Source of the DNA: Paraprevotella xylaniphila YIT 11841
GTDB taxonomy: Bacteria > Bacteroidota > Bacteroidia > Bacteroidales > Bacteroidaceae
Assembly: GCF_000205165.1 (NCBI RefSeq)
Contig: NZ_GL883825.1
Coordinates: 1 to 64,000, forward strand
DNA: 64,000 bases
Direction of reading: 5' to 3'
Shown here: positions 7,946 through 16,227 of the stretch, piece after piece
How the letters are laid out: the number at the start of each line of letters is the position of its first letter
How positions within the stretch are numbered: position 1 is the stretch's first letter
The notes under the pieces: model-generated
What the model was told of the DNA's origin: nothing
Databases searched by the model: none
Seen by the model: the letters and a program-made list of their open reading frames with translations, nothing else
Translations under genes and position numbers: made by a program

Positions 7946-9637
7946 ATGAAAAACAAGATGATTATTTATCAGGTGTTCACCCGCCTTTTCGGAAACGACA
8001 AGACGGCATGCACCCCCCACGGCAGCAAGACAGAGAACGGATGCGGGCACTTCGCTGATTTTACCCAAAAAGCATTAACGGAAATCCAAAAGCTTGGAGC
8101 AACGCATATTTGGTATACAGGGGTCATTGCACATGCCACACAAACCGACTATACCTCATACGGAATTCCGTCCGATCATCCTGCCATTGTAAAAGGAAAA
8201 GCCGGTTCCCCATACGCCATTAAAGACTATTATGACGTAGACCCGGACTTGGCCATAAAACCCGAGAAACGGATGAAGGAGTTTCAAAACCTGATATACC
8301 GTACGCATGATGCCGGTTTGAAAGTCATCATCGACTTCGTGCCCAATCATGTGGCACGCCAATATCAATCCGCCAACAGACCTGAAGGCGTGAAAGATCT
8401 CGGGGAAGAGGATGACCAAACCCTATCCTTTTCTCCTCAAAACAACTTTTATTATATTCCCGGACACCCGTTTCAACCTGGCTTCGACCTGCAAGGCAGT
8501 GCACCGTCCCCATACGAAGAATGTCCGGCCAAAGCTACAGGCAATGATAATTTTTCCCCCTCTCCGGGACGCAACGACTGGTATGAAACGATAAAGCTGA
8601 ACTATGGAATAGATTATTGCAATGGAGGAGAACGGCACTTCGACCCGATACCTTCCACATGGTTTAAGATGCGTGACATCCTGCTGTTTTGGGCCGGAAA
8701 AGGCATAGACGGCTTCCGTTGCGATATGGCAGAGATGGTTCCTGTCGAATTTTGGGCATGGGCCATTCCGCAAGTCAAGTGCCACTACCCTTCTCTTGTA
8801 TTCATTGCCGAGGTATATAACCCGAACGAATACCGCAACTACATCTATAAAGGAGGATTTGACTATTTATATGACAAGGTCGGATTATACGACACGCTCC
8901 GCGGAGTCGTTTGCGGCTATGCCTCTGCGCGTCAGATTACAGGATGTTGGCAAAACGTAGACGACATCAAAGACCGCATGCTGAACTTCCTCGAAAACCA
9001 CGATGAGCAACGATTGGCCTCTGATTTCTTTGCAGGAAATGCAGAAAAAGGCCGTCCGGCCCTATTGGTCAGCGCATGTATGGGGAAAAATCCCATGATG
9101 ATTTACTTCGGACAAGAATTAGGCGAACGGGGTATGGACGCGGAAGGATTCAGCGGCAAAGACGGGCGTACCACGATTTTCGACTATTGGCATGTAGATA
9201 CCATCAGGCGGTGGCGTAACAAAGGTAAATTTGACACCGGTAAACTCACAGCCCAGGAACTTGCCTTGCAGGCATTCTATACCCAAGTGCTTAGATTATG
9301 CAACAGAGAAAGAGCTTTGAGGGAAGGGGATTTCTATGACCTGATGTACGCCAATAACGGCTCGGACCTGTTTAATGCCGACAAATGTTATGCTTTTGTC
9401 CGGCGTAAAGACAAAGACCTGCTGATTGTCCTTGCCAACTTCGAGGATTCCGAGAAACATACAGCTGCCAACCTTCCCCACCATTTATTCGAATTTTTCC
9501 AAATCCAAGAAAAAGGAGAGGTCATAGCAACTGAACTTCTAAGTGGAGATAAAGAATGTATCACGTTCAATGCTAATCAATGCGTACTAACGGACATACC
9601 TGCATATAGTGGCAAAATCTTAAAAATCAAGCTATAG
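7946..9637 (+). CDS. Cytosolic GH13 alpha-amylase family hydrolase
   Basis: A 563-residue glycoside hydrolase of family 13 acting on alpha-glucans or maltodextrins. The four conserved regions are visible: DFVPNH (residues 130-135), GFRCDMAEM with the nucleophile Asp 260, FIAEVYN with the acid/base Glu 289, and FLENHDEQR with the third carboxylate Asp 353. There is no signal peptide, so the enzyme is probably cytosolic and not a PUL surface amylase. A C-terminal beta domain follows. Substrate specificity (amylase, glucosidase, maltogenic) cannot be read from the sequence. The gene stands alone between two strong hairpins. Confidence 0.88.
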   Translation: MKNKMIIYQVFTRLFGNDKTACTPHGSKTENGCGHFADFTQKALTEIQKLGATHIWYTGVIAHATQTDYTSYGIPSDHPAIVKGKAGSPYAIKDYYDVDPDLAIKPEKRMKEFQNLIYRTHDAGLKVIIDFVPNHVARQYQSANRPEGVKDLGEEDDQTLSFSPQNNFYYIPGHPFQPGFDLQGSAPSPYEECPAKATGNDNFSPSPGRNDWYETIKLNYGIDYCNGGERHFDPIPSTWFKMRDILLFWAGKGIDGFRCDMAEMVPVEFWAWAIPQVKCHYPSLVFIAEVYNPNEYRNYIYKGGFDYLYDKVGLYDTLRGVVCGYASARQITGCWQNVDDIKDRMLNFLENHDEQRLASDFFAGNAEKGRPALLVSACMGKNPMMIYFGQELGERGMDAEGFSGKDGRTTIFDYWHVDTIRRWRNKGKFDTGKLTAQELALQAFYTQVLRLCNRERALREGDFYDLMYANNGSDLFNADKCYAFVRRKDKDLLIVLANFEDSEKHTAANLPHHLFEFFQIQEKGEVIATELLSGDKECITFNANQCVLTDIPAYSGKILKIKL

Positions 9638-9682
9638 TAGCTAAAAAGTAGCCGACGGGAAGTCCAAGGTCATTATTATAGA

Positions 9683-9738
9683 GTAAAGCGGGAACCTGCA
9701 AAATCACCAAATCCGGCGATTGCAGGTTCCCGCTTTAC
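9683..9738. terminator. Perfect 19-bp inverted repeat, probable terminator
   Basis: Arms at 9683-9701 and 9720-9738 (starting GTAAAGCGGG) are perfectly complementary over 19 bases with an 18-base loop. It lies 45 bases after the GH13 stop. The right arm ends five bases before the flavodoxin -7 box, so it could also affect that promoter. Confidence 0.7.
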
Positions 9739-9742
9739 GTTC

Positions 9743-9750
9743 TACCTTTG
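9743..9750 (+). promoter_or_regulatory. Flavodoxin promoter -7 box
   Basis: TACCTTTG matches TAnnTTTG. It sits directly behind the 19-bp inverted repeat, which therefore covers the -33 region. Confidence 0.65.
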
Positions 9751-9810
9751 CAGTGACAGAAGAAAACAATATGCCATTAATAAACGATTAAACAAAACTA
9801 CAACAACGAG

Positions 9811-10317
9811 ATGAAAAAAATGACTATTTATTATGGTTCCACCACAGGAACTTGCGAAACCTTGGCCTCCAGTATCGCACAAGCACTGGGCATGAGTAAC
9901 GACAACGTGCACAACGTAACAGAAATGACCAAGGAAGATCTGGAGAATAACGATGTGCTGATTCTCGGTTCGTCCACATGGGGATGCGGAGACCTGCAAG
10001 ATGATTGGTACGACGGAGTAGAGATTCTGAAGAAAGCCGACTTGACAGGTAAAAAGGTAGCCCTTTTCGCTTGCGGTGACGGAGAGTCATACGGCGACAC
10101 ATTCTGCGAAGCCATGACCCATATCCACGATGCCTTGGCTGATAGCGGCTGTACCTTCATTGGGAAAGTCCTGACTGCAGACTATACGTTTACTTCTTCT
10201 ACAGCCGTGGACGGCGATGATTTCATCGGTCTGGCACTTGACGACGTGAACGAGAGTGACAAGAGCGAAGCCCGAATTGCAAACTGGGCTAAGCAAATTG
10301 AAGCGGAAATGGCTTAA
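9811..10317 (+). CDS. fldA: Flavodoxin (FMN electron carrier)
   Basis: A 168-residue long-chain flavodoxin that shuttles low-potential electrons in the cytosol. The FMN phosphate loop GSTTGTCE lies at residues 9-16, with SSTWGCGDLQDDW (isoalloxazine loop) and the GDGESYGDTFCEA motif typical of bacterial FldA. It has its own promoter and leader of about 60 bases. In Bacteroidales flavodoxin may replace ferredoxin under iron limitation, but no Fur-like site was recognised here. Confidence 0.93.
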   Translation: MKKMTIYYGSTTGTCETLASSIAQALGMSNDNVHNVTEMTKEDLENNDVLILGSSTWGCGDLQDDWYDGVEILKKADLTGKKVALFACGDGESYGDTFCEAMTHIHDALADSGCTFIGKVLTADYTFTSSTAVDGDDFIGLALDDVNESDKSEARIANWAKQIEAEMA

Positions 10318-10404
10318 AGCATACTTAAAAACAAGTAAAGGGCTATAAGGTTGCGACCTGGATAATCATAGATTTTAGCTATTGCAAGACTTTAAATTAT
10401 CACT

Positions 10405-10558
10405 TAATTTTGCAACCACAAACGAAACATTCACCCATGGACGCATTATCCGAGAGAAACAGACATAAATGTATCATAATAACCACTTTTCATACAATTT
10501 CTTTATATCGTTTTGGATTTAAATTTGGGATTAGGCTCTCGTGAGAGAGCCTTTTTCT
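10405..10558 (+). ncRNA. Candidate small RNA (or 35-residue peptide mRNA)
   Basis: A promoter box TAATTTTG (10405-10412, with ATTG 20 bases upstream as a weak -33 box) is followed about 120 bases later by a textbook intrinsic terminator. No gene of normal size lies between them, so a transcript of roughly 140 bases is expected. It contains a 35-codon frame (10437-10544) whose stop lies in the terminator loop. The peptide is not recognisable and the frame may be chance. The identity of the RNA is unknown. Confidence 0.5.
10534..10558 (+). terminator. Intrinsic terminator with GTGA tetraloop
   Basis: GGCTCTC (10534-10540), loop GTGA, GAGAGCC (10545-10551), then TTTTTCT. The T-tract is on the plus strand only, so this does not terminate the minus-strand gene that ends at 10580. 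Confidence 0.85.
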
Positions 10559-10579
10559 ATACCTGTCCGTTTGCAGGAA

Positions 10580-11062
10580 CTATTCCCAAACCGCATCCAA
10601 CAGTTTGAACACAATCCGGAATTGTCCGTCCTTGTAGCTCGTGCTGTTGATATGGAACCGGCCAATCTGTGCCGTATGTTCCACATGGGCACCGATACAG
10701 GCGCAGACATCATAATCCCCAACCCTGACCAAGCGCAAGGTATCCTCCGCAGCATCGGGTAATTTGTCGAGCGGAACGTTGTCGGGAACAGCATCACGCG
10801 ATACGTAGGCGTATGTCACCGGTAAATCAGCCGCAATGACTTCATTCACTTTCCGGGCTATCTCTGCAACCTGCTCTTCCGTCGGCTCATCCGCCAAATC
10901 ATAGTTAATCTTACTTTTTTTCCGCTCAATATGTGCATTCCCCGACCGTTCGCAACCGAACATCCTGACCATCGTTTGGTTCAGGATATGCTCACAAGTG
11001 TGCATCGGAGGGTATTCCAACTTGTTATGGGCATTTAAAGCCACTTCCTTTTCTGTTGTCAT
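10580..11062 (-). CDS. AlaX-like alanyl-tRNA editing domain protein
   Basis: A 160-residue free-standing second-additional-domain (SAD) protein, related to the editing domains of alanyl- and threonyl-tRNA synthetases. Two zinc-ligand motifs are visible: HTCEHILNQ (HxxxH) near residue 22 and CACIGAHVEHT (CxxxH) near residue 126. The likely role is hydrolysis of mischarged aminoacyl-tRNA, typically Ser-tRNA-Ala. Its ATG overlaps the stop of the upstream gene by four bases (ATGA), so it is the last gene of the serB operon and probably translationally coupled. Substrate is inferred from family only. Confidence 0.8.
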   Translation of the reverse strand: MTTEKEVALNAHNKLEYPPMHTCEHILNQTMVRMFGCERSGNAHIERKKSKINYDLADEPTEEQVAEIARKVNEVIAADLPVTYAYVSRDAVPDNVPLDKLPDAAEDTLRLVRVGDYDVCACIGAHVEHTAQIGRFHINSTSYKDGQFRIVFKLLDAVWE

Positions 11063-11901
11063 TCGTTTCTTTTAATATATTTGTTGAATAAGTCCATACG
11101 CAGTCCACCACATTTCACCTTCACGACATGATGTTCGTCCGTCAAGAAACAAGTAGGCGTACCTTGCGCCCCGTATTTTATTTTCATGGGGCTGTCGTCC
11201 AACTTAAAATCTGACACAAAAACAAAATCAAAAGGATATGCTTTTTTAACCTCTTGCAAGTCTTTCAATGAGCTGCATGGCCAATAGACCACAATCTGCA
11301 AATCTTCCAAAGATGTCTGCCTCCGTAAAAGTTCCAATTCCTTACGACCGCCTTCTCCCATGCACTCCAATCCACCATAAAGCAGCAACACTTGTCGCCC
11401 CTTCAGTCCGCGCCAATCAAAGACATTCCCGTCATCCCGATAGCAAGGAAACTCCCATAGGCTATCCTTTTCCTCAATCTGCCGCATACGGATATGTTCC
11501 TGAATGTTCCTTCCATAAAAAGACTCGCGCATACCCGTGCCCAACGTATCCAAGATATGTACAAGCACTTTTTTAGGAATATCCAACCGGCACATGTACA
11601 GACGCTGCAAACCACTGGGCGTAGAAGCATATTCCATAGCCAACTCCCGGTTTCTTTTTAACGTAGCATCATAAAAGGAATTAAATGCAGCCTGCAAACT
11701 ATCCTGCATCTCGGGATATTTGTCCCATAATGCAGCCATCTCCTGATGACGCTGTTCGTACGCTCCCCACAGCATGCTATCCTTTCGCAGATACTCTTTC
11801 TCCCTCTCCATGTCCTGCGCAACCGAATTTCCAACCGAGAGACCCAAAAATCCCCAAAGGAACAACAAACTTTTTAACTTTATGATACCACGTTTCTCCA
11901 T
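11059..11901 (-). CDS. Secreted thioredoxin-fold protein lacking CxxC
   Basis: A 280-residue protein with a signal peptide (SLLFLWGFLGLSVGNSVAQ), so probably periplasmic. After a helical N-terminal part of about 130 residues rich in Lys, Arg and Glu comes a thioredoxin-like domain with VLLLYGGLECMGEGG, VFVSDF and the cis-Pro motif GTPTCFL. Where TlpA-type proteins have CxxC, only one Cys is present (CMGE), so normal disulfide exchange is unlikely. The region resembles Bacteroidetes DUF5106-type proteins, but I am not certain of the assignment. It lies five bases after serB and overlaps the AlaX-like gene. Confidence 0.75.
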   Translation of the reverse strand: MEKRGIIKLKSLLFLWGFLGLSVGNSVAQDMEREKEYLRKDSMLWGAYEQRHQEMAALWDKYPEMQDSLQAAFNSFYDATLKRNRELAMEYASTPSGLQRLYMCRLDIPKKVLVHILDTLGTGMRESFYGRNIQEHIRMRQIEEKDSLWEFPCYRDDGNVFDWRGLKGRQVLLLYGGLECMGEGGRKELELLRRQTSLEDLQIVVYWPCSSLKDLQEVKKAYPFDFVFVSDFKLDDSPMKIKYGAQGTPTCFLTDEHHVVKVKCGGLRMDLFNKYIKRNE

Positions 11902-11906
11902 CAGTA

Positions 11907-13142
11907 TTACAGTTTCCCCCGTTCTTCCAGATAAGAATCCTTGAATCCTAAGAAGTACAGCACCCCATCAAGCCCCATTGTGTTGATGGACTGCTTCGCA
12001 TTCGCCACCACACGAGGCTTGGCATGGAATGCAATTCCCAACCCGGCTTCAGAAAGCATGGGCAAGTCGTTGGCTCCGTCGCCCACGGCAATCGTCTGAG
12101 CCAGATGCACATGTTCCACTTGGGCAATAAGCTTCAACAATTCGGCTTTACGGCGACCGTCTACAATTTCGCCCACATAACGTCCCGTCAGTTTACCGTC
12201 CTCTATTTCCAACTCATTGGCATACACATAGTCTATGTCATATTTGTTCTTCAGGTAATTGCCGAAATAAGTGAACCCACCCGAGAGAATGGCTATTTTG
12301 TAACCATACTGTTTCAATACAAACATCAGACGGTCGACTCCCTCCGTAATGGGCAAATGCTGAGCGATATCTTCCATGACCGACACATCCAACCCTTTCA
12401 GCAAAGCCACCCGTTGGGTGAAACTTTCCTTAAAGTCTATCTCCCCACGCATGGCCCGCTCGGTAATGGCCCTTACTTGTTCACCTACTCCGGCACGGTC
12501 GGCCAGTTCGTCGATGACTTCCGTCTCAATCAAAGTGGAATCCATATCAAAACAAATCAGGCGGCGCATGCGGCGGTACATGTTGTCCAACTGGAATGAG
12601 AAATCCATCTCCAGTTCACTGGACAACTTCAACAGTTCCGATTGCATGGCCGCACGGTCTTTCGGTGTACCCCGTACGGAAAACTCGATGCAAGCCCGTA
12701 TGTTTTCCCGCTGTTCGTCCAATGGAATACGCCCGGTGAGACGCTTGATGGCATCGATGTTCAGCCCCTGTTCGGCCAACACCGAAGTGACGGCCTGTAT
12801 TTGCAAAGCCGACAGTTTGCGTCCCAACAGAGTCAGGATATAACGGTTCTTGCCCTGCATGTTCACCCAATCTGCGTATTCTTCTTTCTTCACCGGATAG
12901 AAACGGATGTTCACGCCCAATTCCGAAGCCTTGAACAGCAAATCCCGCATCACATGCCCGGAGTATTCCTCTGCCGCACGCACCAACAAGCCCAAAGTCA
13001 ACGTATTGTGTATGTCGGCCTGGCCGATGTCGAGTACCGTCACGTCATACCGGGCTAAAATCCCCATGATGGAAGAAGTCAGTCCGGGACGGTCTTCACC
13101 CGTTATTCTTATCAGTATCAATTCCGTATTCGAAGATTCCAT
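11907..13142 (-). CDS. serB: Phosphoserine phosphatase with N-terminal ACT domains
   Basis: Last step of serine synthesis: dephosphorylates phosphoserine in the cytosol. The protein (411 residues) carries two ACT-type regulatory domains (residues about 1-165, beginning ILIRITGEDRPGLTSSIMG) and a HAD phosphatase domain with DMDSTLIETEVIDELA (nucleophile DxD), a Ser motif in ILSGGFTYF and GDGANDLPML. ACT domains suggest amino-acid feedback. The start at 13142 is chosen because a perfect promoter ends 19 bases upstream, while the longer frame from 13241 would start before it. First gene of a three-gene operon. Confidence 0.93.
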   Translation of the reverse strand: MESSNTELILIRITGEDRPGLTSSIMGILARYDVTVLDIGQADIHNTLTLGLLVRAAEEYSGHVMRDLLFKASELGVNIRFYPVKKEEYADWVNMQGKNRYILTLLGRKLSALQIQAVTSVLAEQGLNIDAIKRLTGRIPLDEQRENIRACIEFSVRGTPKDRAAMQSELLKLSSELEMDFSFQLDNMYRRMRRLICFDMDSTLIETEVIDELADRAGVGEQVRAITERAMRGEIDFKESFTQRVALLKGLDVSVMEDIAQHLPITEGVDRLMFVLKQYGYKIAILSGGFTYFGNYLKNKYDIDYVYANELEIEDGKLTGRYVGEIVDGRRKAELLKLIAQVEHVHLAQTIAVGDGANDLPMLSEAGLGIAFHAKPRVVANAKQSINTMGLDGVLYFLGFKDSYLEERGKL

Positions 13143-13161
13143 AGCTTTATATCCATTTAAT

Positions 13162-13192
13162 ACCTGCAAAACTACACAAAAAAGGAGAAAAC
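13162..13192 (-). promoter_or_regulatory. serB operon promoter, consensus
   Basis: The minus strand reads TTTG, 19 bases, then TAGTTTTG, an exact fit to the Bacteroidota consensus. The -7 box occupies about 13169-13162. Confidence 0.75.
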
Positions 13193-13352
13193 ACAAAGGA
13201 TACGGACGGAATGCCGGAAAGATTCTGCCCCATTCACCCATCTAAAAGGTATAAGCCACTTTATCCGGCTACAAGTTGGCATTAAAGTAAAGGAAAACTC
13301 CCCACCGCTTCAAAAATCCAATTCTGCCCCTCGCGGTTCTTTATTTTTGGTG

Positions 13353-13360
13353 TAACTTTG
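13353..13360 (+). promoter_or_regulatory. rluA-type gene promoter -7 box
   Basis: TAACTTTG matches TAnnTTTG, 63 bases before the start at 13424. No clear -33 TTTG was found. Confidence 0.5.
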
Positions 13361-13423
13361 TAAACGAAAACAAGGTTCCGAAAATGACAAACAAAGCCTG
13401 ATCGGGACACGAACCAAGCCACA

Positions 13424-15058
13424 ATGAAAGAAACAGCCTCCATATTCCATCCCTTTACGCCCCAACCGGAAATATCGGACATTCCAGACATGTTTACCTG
13501 TCCGTTCCACTACGAACCGCACCCTTTATCCGTATGCGCGGCCGAAGAAGTGTGCCGCTATCTCACGCTCCGCACCGACTGGAAAACGGAACTGGACAAA
13601 GGAAAAATGTTTGGCGTATTAGTCGTGCAGAAAGATGGAAAGACAGGCTTCTTGGCGGCTTATTCCGGCATTCTTTGCGGTCGCAACGACCACGGCTTCT
13701 TCGTACCGCCCGTTTTTGATTTGTTGCAGCCGGACGGTTTTTTCAAGACAGAAGAAGCACAAATATCCCAAATAAACCACCGTATCGGAATGTTGGAACA
13801 TAGCGATATGCGTGTCGCACTGCTCCAACAGGCTGCCGACAGGAAAGCAGCCGGCGAACAGGCATTGAAAGAAGCTCGCGACGCATTGAAAGAAGCCAAA
13901 CGGCAAAGGGATTTGTTACGGGCATCAGACCGCAACGACTTCACGGAAGAACAGCTCACCCGTGAAAGCCAGTTCCTGAAAGCTGAATACAAACGGTTGG
14001 AAAAGCAATGGAAAGCCAAACTCGAAGAGGTTGAAACTGCCCTGAAACGGTCCGATGAAGAAATAGAGGCGCTGAAAACCGAACGGAAACACCGCTCCAT
14101 CCTGCTGCAAAATTGGCTTTTCGCCCAATTCCGCATGCTGAACGCACGGGGGGAGGAGAAAGACCTGTGGCAAATTTTCCGGGAACACGGGCGGACCGTA
14201 CCGCCATCGGGTGCCGGAGAGTGTGCCGCCCCCAAATTGCTGCAATATGCCTACCGTCACGGCTACCGTCCTTTGGCCATGGCCGAATTCTGGTGGGGGG
14301 CTTCGCCGGAAACGGAAATACGCAAACACGGTTACTACTATCCGGCATGCAAAAGCAAATGCGAGCCGATACTCGGCCACATGTTACAGGGGCTGGATGT
14401 GGAACCCAACGCCCATGAAAGCAGCAAGCACCTTGACCACGAACCGGAACTCGTCTACGAAGACGAATGGATGGTTGCAGTCAACAAACCGGCCGGCATG
14501 CTTTCTGTACCCGGCAAGGGCGATGCTCCTTCCGTATGGAGTTGGGCGCGTGCGCATTTTCCTGAGGCCACGGGGCCGCTCTTAGTACACCGTCTGGACA
14601 TGGACACCTCGGGAGTGCTCCTCATTGCCAAAGACCCGGAAACGCACCGGCAGTTGCAACAACTGTTTGAAACGCGGCACATCAAAAAAAGGTACGTCGC
14701 TTTGCTCGACGGTACGGTAACGGACGACGAAGGCTTTATCCGTCTTCCCCTCTGCCCCAACCCGGACGACCGCCCACGGCAAATGGTGAGCACGGCACAC
14801 GGCAAAGCCGCCGTCACGCGCTTCGAGGTCTTGTCGCGCAGCTGCGGCCAAACCCGCGTGGCTTTCTATCCCCTCACGGGGCGCACCCACCAATTGCGGG
14901 TGCATGCCGCCCATCCGGAAGGATTGGACACCCCTATCGTAGGCGACAACCTGTATGGCCGTCGGGCCTCCCGCCTCTTCCTGCATGCCGAGACCGTGGC
15001 CTTCCGCCATTTCAAGACCGGACGTTGGGTCAGCATTACGGCACCGGCCCCGTTCTGA
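13424..15058 (+). CDS. RluA-family pseudouridine synthase, long form
   Basis: Isomerises uridine to pseudouridine in structured RNA. The synthase domain is C-terminal (residues about 345-544), with HRLDMDTSGVLLIAKD containing the catalytic Asp 392, then RHIKKRYVALLDG and the closing GRTHQLRVHAAH. Ahead of it lie about 340 extra residues: an N-terminal globular part (FFVPPVFDL near 92-100), a long charged coiled coil (about 108-230), and a Cys-containing segment (Cys 267, 309, 313; YYPACKSKC). Ordinary RluA proteins are near 300 residues, so the extension is a distinct variant, with no S4 domain seen. The RNA target is unknown. Confidence 0.88.
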   Translation: MKETASIFHPFTPQPEISDIPDMFTCPFHYEPHPLSVCAAEEVCRYLTLRTDWKTELDKGKMFGVLVVQKDGKTGFLAAYSGILCGRNDHGFFVPPVFDLLQPDGFFKTEEAQISQINHRIGMLEHSDMRVALLQQAADRKAAGEQALKEARDALKEAKRQRDLLRASDRNDFTEEQLTRESQFLKAEYKRLEKQWKAKLEEVETALKRSDEEIEALKTERKHRSILLQNWLFAQFRMLNARGEEKDLWQIFREHGRTVPPSGAGECAAPKLLQYAYRHGYRPLAMAEFWWGASPETEIRKHGYYYPACKSKCEPILGHMLQGLDVEPNAHESSKHLDHEPELVYEDEWMVAVNKPAGMLSVPGKGDAPSVWSWARAHFPEATGPLLVHRLDMDTSGVLLIAKDPETHRQLQQLFETRHIKKRYVALLDGTVTDDEGFIRLPLCPNPDDRPRQMVSTAHGKAAVTRFEVLSRSCGQTRVAFYPLTGRTHQLRVHAAHPEGLDTPIVGDNLYGRRASRLFLHAETVAFRHFKTGRWVSITAPAPF

Positions 15059-15083
15059 CGGGAGGAAAGGCACCAACCGGTGC

Positions 15084-16103
15084 TCACTGCCCGCCGTCAG
15101 GCGTATGGCAAATGGCTTCAATCCGATCCAATTCCTCTTTCGAGAAATCTACTTTCCGCAAGGCCTTCAGGTTGTCTTCGAGTTGTGCCACGGAACTTGC
15201 CCCGATAATAACGGATGTAACCAGTTCGTCCTTCAAAACCCAAGCCAAGGACATTTCGGCCAACGTCTGCCCCCGCTCTGCGGCCACCCGGTCCAAGGCT
15301 TTGATTTTCCCCAAGACCGCCTCTGTCAGTACCTCGCGTTTCAAGAAACGCCCTTGTGCCATGCGCGAATCTTCGGGCACGCCTTGCAGATAGCGGGACG
15401 TGAGCAAACCTTGTGCCAACGGTGAAAAAGCAATAAACCCAACCCCGTACGCCCGGGCCTGTCCCAAAATGCCCTCCTCTTCCGGAGCGCGGTCGAACAG
15501 GTTGTAACGCCCTTGGTACAACAGGCAATGCACGTCGCGCGCTTCCAAATAACGGTAAGCCTCTTCGGCCTTGCCGGCCGGATATTTGGAAAGCCCCACA
15601 TAAAGCGCCTTGCCTTGTCGCACGATGTCAACCAAAGCCTGCATCGTTTCTTCCAACGGAGTCTCTGGGTCGTAACGATGGGAATAGAACACGTCCACAT
15701 AATCCAACCCCATACGCACGAGGCTCTGGTCGAGACTGGCCATGAGCGACTTGCGGCTTCCCCAGTTCCCGTAGGGGCCGGGCCACATGTCGTAACCGGC
15801 CTTGGTCGACACAAACAGCTCGTCGCGATAAGGCTTGAAGGATTTCTTCATGATGAATCCGAAGGTCTCTTCGGCACTGCCATACGAAGGGCCGTAATTG
15901 TTCGCCAAATCGAAATGCGTGATGCCATGGTCGAAAGCATAATGCGCCATCGCCAACGAATGGGACAAAGGATTGACGTCACCGAAATTATGCCACAACC
16001 CTAAAGAAACTTCAGGAAGGAGCACGCCGCTACGCCCGCTGCGACGGTAGCGCATACCGTTTTCATACCGGTCGGATGCCGGAGAATAAATGGGATTCAA
16101 CAT
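15084..16103 (-). CDS. Aldo/keto reductase, YghZ-like
   Basis: A 339-residue NADPH-dependent TIM-barrel reductase. The catalytic tetrad can be seen: Asp and Tyr in FDLANNYGPSYG, Lys in VSTKAGYD, and His in FYSHRYDPETP. The pattern YGNWGSRKSLMASLDQSL and the overall length fit the YghZ (glyceraldehyde-3-phosphate reductase) branch. The physiological substrate is not determined by sequence. It is a single gene whose promoter (TATTTTTG, minus strand 16143-16136) diverges from that of the GH30 gene, and it ends 26 bases from the convergent pseudouridine synthase gene. Confidence 0.88.
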   Translation of the reverse strand: MLNPIYSPASDRYENGMRYRRSGRSGVLLPEVSLGLWHNFGDVNPLSHSLAMAHYAFDHGITHFDLANNYGPSYGSAEETFGFIMKKSFKPYRDELFVSTKAGYDMWPGPYGNWGSRKSLMASLDQSLVRMGLDYVDVFYSHRYDPETPLEETMQALVDIVRQGKALYVGLSKYPAGKAEEAYRYLEARDVHCLLYQGRYNLFDRAPEEEGILGQARAYGVGFIAFSPLAQGLLTSRYLQGVPEDSRMAQGRFLKREVLTEAVLGKIKALDRVAAERGQTLAEMSLAWVLKDELVTSVIIGASSVAQLEDNLKALRKVDFSKEELDRIEAICHTPDGGQ

Positions 16104-16135
16104 AAACCTTATAACTGTTTTAGAAGTGTCTGGCG

Positions 16136-16143
16136 CAAAAATA
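16136..16143 (-). promoter_or_regulatory. Aldo/keto reductase promoter -7 box
   Basis: TATTTTTG on the minus strand, 33 bases before the start, back to back with the GH30 promoter. Confidence 0.6.
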
Positions 16144-16187
16144 ATGAAAAAACCATAAATCCGCCTGACTCTCCCGGTAAAACTTCC

Positions 16188-16195
16188 TATCTTTG
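16188..16195 (+). promoter_or_regulatory. GH30 gene promoter -7 box
   Basis: TATCTTTG, 33 bases before the start at 16228. Confidence 0.6.
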
Positions 16196-16227
16196 TCCAT
16201 TATTATCACATAATAGATTTATTTCAC

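Noticed and set aside
10541-10762. Plus-strand frame of 73 codons after the candidate small RNA
   Set aside because: It starts inside the terminator hairpin and runs antisense to the AlaX-like gene.
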